This document shows positions 8,801 through 13,311 of a DNA stretch of 13,311 nucleotides, piece after piece. The translations under genes and the position numbers were made by a program. The notes below the pieces were generated by a model. That model worked only from the letters and a program-made list of their open reading frames with translations. It ran no database searches and was not told where the DNA came from. Origin of the DNA: Bacteroidota bacterium (GTDB lineage Bacteria; Bacteroidota; Bacteroidia; UBA8524); the NCBI GenBank assembly GCA_003531115.1, contig DQHT01000015.1:1107-14417 (forward strand), given 5' to 3'. Numbering within the stretch: position 1 is the stretch's first letter; each line of letters starts with the position of its first letter.

Positions 8801-10822
8801 ATTTTGGTTGGCACATTGCATGCATATTTCAGGAAGGTAATACCTTTTCGGGGCCGCCAAATAGGTCCCCTTAACGGTTGTAAAATCCGTTGTCAGAGGA
8901 TTCCCATTGTTTATCTTGTAAGGAATAAGTTGAGTTCCGGTAGGGGTCTGATTCGGACAAGCCTGCGTTGGATTAAATACTACGCTATGCTTTTTGTTGT
9001 TTATATATCCGCAATTTGAAGTAAAAGGTCCATAGACAACAACAAGGGTATACCAACCCGTATCTTGTAATCCACAATAAAAATCCTTTTTAAAAGTAAA
9101 CTCTTGCACAAAATCCCCCCCGCTTCCCTTGCTCTTTCGACCCTTGAACAGGTATCCACGCACAGAGGGGTACATATACATATTTGGTAATTCGATTAAA
9201 ATTGAAAACGGAGTAGGCCCGTTCACATAAAATTCATGGAACATCATCGAACCTTTCACCATCTGGTTGCCAGCCAACAAATGTTGTTCTACATGGTCGA
9301 AATAGGCACCATTGCTTCCCAACTGGTTGGGCAAAACATCCATCAAAGAACCCAGGTTATCCGGGGCAAGGCTATCGTTATATTGATGAGTCACAGGAGT
9401 AAAAGGATGAGTATAGGTTTTAATATAAATCTTGGATGACAGGTAATTCACATCTTTAGCATACAGGATTCGCAAGGAATAAACACCGGAATCAACACAA
9501 TACAGTCCCCCCGATCCCCTTTCAATTTTGGTCAACTGACACCCTTGCTGGATATCTCCTTTATATAACCAGATTTCGGGCTCATCAGCTGAAGCTAGAT
9601 TGAAATCAAATGAAATAATTGACAAATCAATACTCACCGGATCATTCTTTTTCATATGCACGGTATACCAACCCTGCTTATCGAAAAAGGTAGTATCTCC
9701 CTGATATTCAATGCGGAACAGGTCCTTATTCAAATCAGGACATATTTGTTTTGGAATTTGGCTGTTACAGGAAAATTTGGCGTCAGGAATATTGCCCCAT
9801 TTTAACATCTGAAATTGGGCGGGTATATTCATAGGTGTGGCATGAGCGATTTCCTTATCCTTTTTCCGCACAATTTCTACGCTTATTCGGTTCAACATGT
9901 TATTTCCATAAAAGAAAACCATGCGGTATTTCCCTGGCAAAAGATCATTATTGTTAATACAACCGTAGTGAAACATTATCTCTTTTACCTGATAATTATA
10001 AAGAACAGTTAATGAATCGATTAACTGCCATTGGTTTAAAGGTAGGGTAGAGTCTTCCTTTAAAAGCATTATTTGTACTGGTCTCCTCCAAATATCCTGA
10101 TAGTCAATGATTATTGAATAAGAATCAAATCCACTATCCACCTCAAATTGGAAACTCGTTTGTCGTACATCTCCTGACATGTAAGATAGATTTTTGACTT
10201 CATCAGAAAACATGTAGGTGCACTTAAAATTATACAGCGTGAGTTGCACCTTATCGTATTGATTCATTATAAGTTTGGAAGGATTATTCCAATCCGACAT
10301 GGGGTCTGTTGGCTTCTCTACCTCCACCTCTATCCATACCGAATCCATCGCCCTTTGCCGGGAACAAACCTGCACATAATATTCACCGGGTTCCAAACAA
10401 TCATAGCCCGTATTTCCCTGTTTGTTCATAACCGGAAATTCATGTGCCAGGTTATGCGGACCAGCCATTCCTACCGGATTGAAAAACACGGCAAAACCTA
10501 TATCCTGCTGGGCTATAAGGGTATCGCGTTGTTTCAGTGAAATGGTGACATTTCTTCGGGTAGCGATCGTAAATTTATACCAGAGGGTTTTTTCGATCAA
10601 ACCAGCCTGGACGAGGTCCTGGTGGAAATATTCATTTTGATCGAGGGTCGCTAAAGCAAGGGGAAACGATGGACTTCTAAACTGACCAACGCCATAGCCG
10701 TTATCCGATACCGACACGTCCCCCGCTGCTGCAAACTCGTCGATATACTGGGCCTGTGCAGGAAGTATAGCGAACAGACTAAGCAAAAATGTTATTAAAT
10801 ACTTAGCAGGGTACTTCATCAT
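5900..10822 (-). CDS. Giant modular T9SS-secreted surface protein (PPC-like modules, PKD, Ig-like repeats, gliding-type C-terminal sorting domain)
   Basis: The 1640-residue product begins with a signal peptide (LITFLLSLFAILPAQAQ, cleavage near residue 25). Residues about 28-1090 form seven tandem modules of about 140-155 residues that resemble bacterial pre-peptidase C-terminal (PPC) domains. A PKD domain follows at about 1105-1189 (YLWDFGDGRTST), then a linker, four short cysteine-containing Ig-like repeats at about 1281-1541, and a type B T9SS / gliding-motility-associated sorting domain at about 1548-1640 (LPTAFTPNGDGVND, IYNRWGEEVF, NWDGSYKG). Family knowledge says such proteins cross the outer membrane by the T9SS and stay on the surface or are released, often in adhesion or gliding. 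No protease, glycosidase or other catalytic domain is recognisable, so a specific function cannot be given. Two adjacent ATGs (10822, 10819) are possible starts. Transcribed alone, diverging from the saccharopine dehydrogenase-like gene. Confidence 0.93.
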   Translation of the reverse strand: MMKYPAKYLITFLLSLFAILPAQAQYIDEFAAAGDVSVSDNGYGVGQFRSPSFPLALATLDQNEYFHQDLVQAGLIEKTLWYKFTIATRRNVTISLKQRDTLIAQQDIGFAVFFNPVGMAGPHNLAHEFPVMNKQGNTGYDCLEPGEYYVQVCSRQRAMDSVWIEVEVEKPTDPMSDWNNPSKLIMNQYDKVQLTLYNFKCTYMFSDEVKNLSYMSGDVRQTSFQFEVDSGFDSYSIIIDYQDIWRRPVQIMLLKEDSTLPLNQWQLIDSLTVLYNYQVKEIMFHYGCINNNDLLPGKYRMVFFYGNNMLNRISVEIVRKKDKEIAHATPMNIPAQFQMLKWGNIPDAKFSCNSQIPKQICPDLNKDLFRIEYQGDTTFFDKQGWYTVHMKKNDPVSIDLSIISFDFNLASADEPEIWLYKGDIQQGCQLTKIERGSGGLYCVDSGVYSLRILYAKDVNYLSSKIYIKTYTHPFTPVTHQYNDSLAPDNLGSLMDVLPNQLGSNGAYFDHVEQHLLAGNQMVKGSMMFHEFYVNGPTPFSILIELPNMYMYPSVRGYLFKGRKSKGSGGDFVQEFTFKKDFYCGLQDTGWYTLVVVYGPFTSNCGYINNKKHSVVFNPTQACPNQTPTGTQLIPYKINNGNPLTTDFTTVKGTYLAAPKRYYLPEICMQCANQNPDYAQWLAANCSIKLYNDIAFYFAEFELDVASQFLSVNHNSKFYMIRGSLKQNQALLYDKSKYLDPCDNSGSYCNLSPGTYTLVYTGWIGYKLNPFLVITPMVIYPNNFLESFIDLGTIQGNVNIIPYSSSCAITIDSSDYLASKSSIPANVHLGPPLPDSKRSNSGKSTLWYYLELDGLGELKIDYDGYATLYEIPDSLPASMLKYNPAMRMKYAGSMRMVAYASSHSSYFFKKGSCDKKGYFMVLDGKNIAGIVEPVLTWSSYNPPTQKPDFCHTAKLLDVKQLGISSGKLDIRCLTIGEGFGEDGNNMACLPLETYYSPYVSAWFKIHIDPGTRYDVDFSVKRVAGFNINAKAIKYRILYGSCSALTPGPCVEDLNAKFGFECMDAGDFYLQIIVPENSAGYASVLEQLEISVDVKATSTPVCRPFDPDRPLASFNFDGHCEMDSVRFLNYSSQGSDIAYLWDFGDGRTSTLKDPVIWFQTIKTYEDFRVKLMVTNTAKQKSDSIERVVRIRNAPMRIDVPFTDTLIRCGDYISIVATPNFSDGTLFNFNPMRGDTVLGDRLEEHYNSTNPYVRFIAYASNCVVDTFVKVRIHQNLGILPDDSLLCTNQPVVLDLSPYQQVTWSPMNQKSQKIVLSDTGNYWVTVTDSGCYLRDTIRLHDRRPVFSHSQDTFLCSADSAQIMTLPEYTNWVWDNGQTSRSRWVYESGNYWVEGQWETCLNRDTVRVNFVELNDPLKQDADSFCKEGSLELKSDAEAQTYIWSTRQSGRSIVVNTTGTYYLNVFTAHCHASDSIRVVHYPADIRLGEDTGFCSEISLRLDAGSGTDYSWWPIYSTKRYFTVNDSGTYGVEKINQYGCIDADTIHVFENCGPYLLLPTAFTPNGDGVNDILNWSHVDVTEFEIHIYNRWGEEVFMTTDVTQNWDGSYKGEIAGEGLYIYRIVYGGEDFTGRYHRRNLKGTVLLIR
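5903..6181 (-). other. C-terminal T9SS type B / gliding-motility sorting domain
   Basis: Residues about 1548-1640 of the giant protein carry the CHU_C-type signature: LPTAFTPNGDGVND at the start, FEIHIYNRWGEEVF, then NWDGSYKGE, GLYIYRI and a final FTGRYHRRNLKGTVLLIR. This domain directs secretion across the outer membrane by the type IX system. The order and the final GTVLLIR strand are intact, so the protein should be a competent cargo. Confidence 0.93.
6200..6982 (-). repeat. Four short Ig-like repeats in the giant surface protein
   Basis: Residues about 1281-1336, 1348-1406, 1418-1475 and 1487-1541 repeat one pattern: a start cysteine (LLC, FLC, SFC, GFC), a central tryptophan (VTWSP, WVWDNG, YIWST, YSWWP), then DTGNYWV / ESGNYWV / TTGTYYL / DSGTYGV, a second cysteine, and DTIRL / DTVRV / DSIRV / DTIHV. 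The two cysteines per repeat could form a disulfide. Such repeats are common just before CHU_C sorting domains in large Bacteroidota surface proteins. Confidence 0.85.
7256..7510 (-). other. PKD domain in the giant surface protein
   Basis: Residues about 1105-1189 contain the PKD core YLWDFGDGRTST near 1137-1148, preceded by VRFLNYSSQGSDI and followed by VKLMVTNTAKQKSDSIERVVRI. PKD domains are beta-sandwich modules, generally binding or spacer elements in extracellular proteins. Confidence 0.88.
7553..10741 (-). repeat. About seven tandem PPC-like modules in the giant surface protein
   Basis: Divergent modules cover residues about 28-1090. Each has an early aromatic strand (LWYKFTI, SFQFEV, GWYTVHM, MFHEFYV, FYFAEFEL, LWYYLEL, AWFKIHI), most have a mid strand of the type [hydrophobic]-L-[YF]-x-G (WLYKG, YLFKG), and all end in a cysteine followed by G-x-Y/F: C142 LEPGEYYVQV, C288 with LPGKYRMVF, C442 VDSGVYSLRI, C583 GLQDTGWYTLVV, C748 NLSPGTYTLVY, C912 DKKGYFMVL and C1060 MDAGDFYLQI. 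The GxY-x-hydrophobic-x-V end is typical of PPC domains. Assignment to that family is by pattern only; module boundaries are approximate. Confidence 0.65.
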
Positions 10823-10877
10823 CTTGGACTGGATTCAGTTACAAGATACGAAATACTCATTAATAGTTGTATGGAGG

Positions 10878-11021
10878 GCCCTTCGACACGGCGTAGCGAT
10901 TCTGCTCGTTCTGATTCTTCGTATGCCTGCTCAGGGTGACCCCCCTTCGATACGGTGTAGCGATTCTGCCAACTCTGGAGATTCGTCTGGCCTATCCTTC
11001 GGCAAGCTCAGGATGACGGCC
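10878..11021. repeat. Two degenerate copies of a dispersed-type intergenic repeat
   Basis: A 25-bp block at 10881-10905 recurs at 10945-10969 with two mismatches (CTTCGAyACGGyGTAGCG is its first part), 64 bp apart. Each copy ends in a CTCAGGrTGAC motif (10930-10940 and 11008-11018), and the second also carries CCTTCGGCAAGCTCAGGATG from 10996. Sequences of the CTTCGrCAAGCTCAGG type are seen in intergenic DNA of many Bacteroidota and other genomes. They fill much of the 291-bp gap between divergent genes. No ORF of note is present, and I see no clear promoter for the giant gene here. Confidence 0.75.
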
Positions 11022-11037
11022 TCTTGGGATAATGAGA

Positions 11038-11100
11038 AAATCACAAATCATAAATCACAAATCATAAATCACAAATCATAAATCAAAAATCAAAAATCAG
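11038..11100 (+). repeat. Tandem heptamer array, nine AAATCAN units
   Basis: Nine uninterrupted 7-bp units span exactly 63 bp. The last base runs C, T, C, T, C, T, A, A, G, so the first six units are three copies of a 14-mer. The array ends one base before the -7 promoter element at 11102 and 13 bp before the ATG of the saccharopine dehydrogenase-like gene, and occupies the place where a -33 element should be. Confidence 0.95.
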
Positions 11101-11101
11101 A

Positions 11102-11109
11102 TAGCTTTG
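11102..11109 (+). promoter_or_regulatory. Bacteroidota -7 promoter element, candidate leaderless promoter
   Basis: TAGCTTTG is a perfect TAnnTTTG match. Only CCCC separates it from the ATG at 11114, so transcription would begin at or next to the start codon. The expected -33 TTG is absent: the position lies inside the AAATCAN array. Called from one box only, so less certain than the rpmB promoter. Confidence 0.55.
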
Positions 11110-11113
11110 CCCC

Positions 11114-12445
11114 ATGGCTGAGATCTTACTATTCGGAGCCGGCAAGTCGGCAAGCTACCTGATCCGTTATTTTTTGGAACATGCGGAAGAAAAAAATTAT
11201 TATCTGCATGTCTGTGATCCGGCTGCAGAAGCACTCCGATCGTATCATAACAGTTCCCGCCTGGTTTGCCATAGCCTTTCTGTCGATGAAACTGCATCTT
11301 GTGCTGAACGGGTGAAATCGGCCGATATCGTCATTTCCCTGCTTCCGGCTTTTTTACATGAAAAAGTCGCTTTATTATGTCTGGAACACGGTAAAAATCT
11401 GGTCACCGCCTCCTATGTCGATGCGAAAATGCAGGCTCTGGATGCGGCAGTTAAAGCAAAAGGGCTTTGTTTTATGAATGAAGCCGGTTTGGATCCGGGC
11501 ATCGATCATATGTCGGCCATGAAATTGCTGAATGACCTTAAAAAACAGGGTGCTACGATCTTTTCTTTTGAATCCTTTACCGGCGGACTCATTGCTCCGG
11601 ACTGTGATACAAACCCCTGGCATTATAAACTGAGCTGGAATCCGCGCAATGTGGTTTTGGCAGGTTCCGGCTCATCGGCGCGCTATCTCGATAACCATGA
11701 ACTTCGTTTTGTTTCCTACCCGCAGCTTTTTCAGCGTAGGCAGGTCTTTGAACACCCGAAATATGGAAGCTTCGAAGGCTATCCCAACCGCGATTCACTG
11801 GGTTACCAAAAGGTCTATGAGCTCGATCAGGTGCGTACCCTTTTGCGGGGTACCTTACGAAAACCAGGTTATTGCAGCAGTTGGAACGTGTTTGTGCAAT
11901 TGGGACTAACTGACGACAGCTACCAGATGGACCTGGGCGATTCCTGCAGTGGCCGGAATTTTTTTAATTCCTTCCTCCCCTACCATCGTTCAAAATCGCT
12001 GGAGGAAAAAGTCATGGAAGTTCCCGGATTAAACCTCAATGGTGCCGATATGGCTCGAATCGCCTTCCTGGGACTATTCTCCAACGATTACCAATTACCT
12101 CAAACGAAGGGTAGTCCGGCAGCAATCCTCCAGGCAATACTGGAAGAAAAATGGCGCCTCGAAGTCAATGACCGTGACCTGATCGTCATGATACACCGCA
12201 TTGGCTATCAGCTTGATGGAAAGGAACATTTTATTGAAAGCAGCCTGGCACTTGAAGGCGAAGACGCACGTTATACCGCAATGGCAAAAACGGTAGGGAT
12301 CCCGGCAGCCCTCTGTGCCGAGGAAATGCTGAGCGGACGATTTTCAAAAAGCGGCGTATTAATCCCTATTTATCCCGAAATTTACATACCTGTTCTGGAA
12401 AATTTAGTTCCATACGGGATCAAATATGAAGAACGCCAGAAATAA
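11114..12445 (+). CDS. Saccharopine dehydrogenase-family protein (LYS9-like)
   Basis: The 443-residue protein opens with a Rossmann dinucleotide fold (ILLFGAGKSASYLIRYFL at about 4-21), followed by ADIVISLLPAFLH (about 70-82), NLVTASYVD (about 95-103) and NEAGLDPGIDHMSAM (about 122-136). FESFTGGLIAPDCDTNPWHYKLSWNP (about 152-177) completes the set. These are landmarks of saccharopine dehydrogenase (glutamate-forming), which interconverts saccharopine and glutamate plus aminoadipate semialdehyde using NAD(P). The length fits the stand-alone enzyme. No lysine-ketoglutarate reductase domain or gene is next to it, so whether it serves lysine breakdown or another reaction is not settled. The ATG at 11114 gives the canonical fold right at the N-terminus, supporting this start although it is only four bases from a -7 element. 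Confidence 0.88.
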   Translation: MAEILLFGAGKSASYLIRYFLEHAEEKNYYLHVCDPAAEALRSYHNSSRLVCHSLSVDETASCAERVKSADIVISLLPAFLHEKVALLCLEHGKNLVTASYVDAKMQALDAAVKAKGLCFMNEAGLDPGIDHMSAMKLLNDLKKQGATIFSFESFTGGLIAPDCDTNPWHYKLSWNPRNVVLAGSGSSARYLDNHELRFVSYPQLFQRRQVFEHPKYGSFEGYPNRDSLGYQKVYELDQVRTLLRGTLRKPGYCSSWNVFVQLGLTDDSYQMDLGDSCSGRNFFNSFLPYHRSKSLEEKVMEVPGLNLNGADMARIAFLGLFSNDYQLPQTKGSPAAILQAILEEKWRLEVNDRDLIVMIHRIGYQLDGKEHFIESSLALEGEDARYTAMAKTVGIPAALCAEEMLSGRFSKSGVLIPIYPEIYIPVLENLVPYGIKYEERQK

Positions 12446-12507
12446 ATTCATGTTTCAGGCAACCTTTCCTCTTAAACAGGCGACAAACCCTTAACGAACC
12501 TGACCGA

Positions 12508-13053
12508 TTGGATACGCCTAAAGAACTGATAGATGCCTGCATAAAGGGTAAAGCCGGGGCTCACGAAGAACTCTACCGACGCTATAAATCCAAACTTATG
12601 GGTATAGCGCTGCGTTACGCGGGTTCACGTGAACATGCTCAGGACATCCTGCAGGAAGCCTTTATCAGTATTTTGGGAAAATGTGGTGCCTATAAGGGCA
12701 GTGGTTCTTTTGAAGGATGGATGACACGGGTGGTCATAAATACCGCCATTTCCTTTAACCGAAAATGGGAATACCGTAGAAATGAATTGCCTGAGTCGCA
12801 TGTAGAATGGGAAGATTACCAGGTAACTGCCGATATAAAACTTCAGGAAAAAGAACTTTTGGGCCTTGTGCAAAAACTACCTCCCGGATACCGTACCGTT
12901 TTTAATATGTACGTAGTTGACGGATACAGCCATGATGAAATCGCCGAACATTTGAATGTGAACGTGAGTACATCAAAAACGCAATTAATGAAAGCAAAAC
13001 AACGCCTCGCCGAATGGATAGGCAAAATGGAAAGAAAGGATATCATGCGATGA
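12508..13053 (+). CDS. ECF-type RNA polymerase sigma factor
   Basis: The 181-residue protein has the two-domain plan of extracytoplasmic-function sigma-70 factors. Region 2 covers about 23-90 (ELYRRYKSKLMGIALRYAGSR, AQDILQEAFISIL, FEGWMTRVVINTAI) and region 4 about 115-168 (LVQKLPPGYRTVFNMYVVDGYSHDEIAEHLN, then VSTSKTQLMKAKQRL as the -35 recognition helix). It would redirect RNA polymerase to a stress- or envelope-related set of promoters. The start is TTG at 12508: the preceding in-frame region has no ATG, and the leader LIDACIKGKAGAHEELYRRY has the usual ECF length. It follows the saccharopine dehydrogenase-like gene by 62 bp and overlaps the next gene by ATGA, which points to translational coupling with its regulator. 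Confidence 0.93.
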   Translation: MDTPKELIDACIKGKAGAHEELYRRYKSKLMGIALRYAGSREHAQDILQEAFISILGKCGAYKGSGSFEGWMTRVVINTAISFNRKWEYRRNELPESHVEWEDYQVTADIKLQEKELLGLVQKLPPGYRTVFNMYVVDGYSHDEIAEHLNVNVSTSKTQLMKAKQRLAEWIGKMERKDIMR

Positions 13054-13311
13054 AAGAGAAATCAGATGATCTGGAACGTATGTTCAGGGAGGGTCTTCAG
13101 GATCTGAAGGCTGAACCCGATGCAGCCGTATGGCTTGCAATACAAGATGCCATGAAAAAGCGGAGACGCTTTTGGTTATTCTGGAGCTTTACCGGCATAG
13201 TGGCCATTGGGTTAGTGGCCACCGTGCTGCTTCAGAATCAGTCCATGGACCATGGACCATTGACGATAGCACAACAGGGAGAAGGAGACGAGGAGACTTT
13301 GAGACTTGGGG
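13050..13311 (+). CDS. Membrane-anchored protein, probable anti-sigma factor (C-terminus beyond window)
   Basis: ATG at 13050 overlaps the sigma factor stop (ATGA) and the frame stays open to the right edge, giving 87 residues. Residues 1-40 are a charged cytoplasmic segment (FREGLQDLKAEPDAAVWLAIQDAM, then KKRRR). Residues about 41-61 are one transmembrane helix (FWLFWSFTGIVAIGLVATVLL), placing the rest in the periplasm. The opening with a D/E-rich segment, a W at about 28 and a single helix is typical of the proteins paired with ECF sigma factors in Bacteroidota. No zinc-binding HxxxCxxC motif is seen, so it is not a classic ZAS anti-sigma factor. Function as the sigma's regulator is inferred from position and topology. 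The last visible part is encoded by short tandem repeats. Confidence 0.75.
   Translation, partial: MKEKSDDLERMFREGLQDLKAEPDAAVWLAIQDAMKKRRRFWLFWSFTGIVAIGLVATVLLQNQSMDHGPLTIAQQGEGDEETLRLG
13243..13311 (+). repeat. Short tandem repeats inside the anti-sigma-like gene (CCATGGA heptamers, then GGAGACTT octamers)
   Basis: CCATGGA occurs twice plus CCAT (13243-13260, period 7). After a 23-bp interval come GGAGACGA (13284-13291), GGAGACTT (13292-13299), TGAGACTT (13300-13307) and GGGG at the window edge (period 8). They lie just after the transmembrane helix, in the predicted periplasmic part, and encode MDHGP and GEGDEETLRLG without breaking the frame in the window. Confidence 0.7.

Noticed and set aside
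10823..10860. Promoter for the giant gene (TATCTTG-like sequence on the minus strand)
   Set aside because: It lacks one T of the TAnnTTTG box and has no TTG at the right distance.
11038..11100. CRISPR array
   Set aside because: Units are 7 bp with no spacers; it is a simple tandem repeat.
12446..12507. Terminator or promoter between the saccharopine dehydrogenase-like and sigma factor genes
   Set aside because: No hairpin with a T tract and no TAnnTTTG box found; co-transcription remains possible.

Overview
The window looks like chromosomal DNA of a member of the Bacteroidota. The evidence is: a very large surface protein with a C-terminal type IX secretion (T9SS) type B / gliding-motility sorting domain; a gene encoding a DUF4295 small protein directly behind the genes for ribosomal proteins bL28 and bL33; a perfect Bacteroidota-type promoter (TTG-N19-TAnnTTTG) in front of those genes; and a bacillithiol synthesis gene (bshC). 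I cannot place it reliably below phylum level.

From 1 to 10822 every gene I recognise is on the minus strand. Read in transcription order from the right, these are: (a) a 1640-residue T9SS cargo protein (5900-10822) built from about seven tandem PPC-like modules, a PKD domain, four short Ig-like repeats and a sorting domain; (b) a compact ribosomal-protein operon rpmB-rpmG-DUF4295 (5119-5705) with its own promoter and a strong intrinsic terminator at 5061-5096; (c) a tight cluster ftsY-rimO-bshC (1169-5048), with gaps of only 11 and 5 bp, covering SRP-dependent membrane targeting, methylthiolation of ribosomal protein S12 and bacillithiol synthesis; (d) the N-terminal 372 residues of an outer-membrane beta-barrel protein with calcium-binding-type TSP3 repeats, running off the left edge (1-1118).

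From 11114 to the right edge the genes are on the plus strand: a saccharopine dehydrogenase-family protein, an ECF sigma factor, and the start of a membrane-anchored protein that overlaps the sigma gene by 4 bp and is probably its regulator. The 291-bp divergent intergenic region (10823-11113) is filled with repeats: a degenerate dispersed-type repeat pair, then nine exact-period heptamers (AAATCAN) that run directly into a -7 promoter element four bases from the next start codon.

Most of the window is ordinary core-genome content. The parts that deserve a second look are the modular architecture of the giant surface protein, the heptamer array at a probably leaderless promoter, the terminator lying only 12 bp before the ftsY start codon, and a recurring tendency to short 7- and 8-bp tandem repeats at four places. 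I see no CRISPR array, transposase, phage gene, tRNA or rRNA. I do not see convincing evidence of an undescribed multi-gene system.
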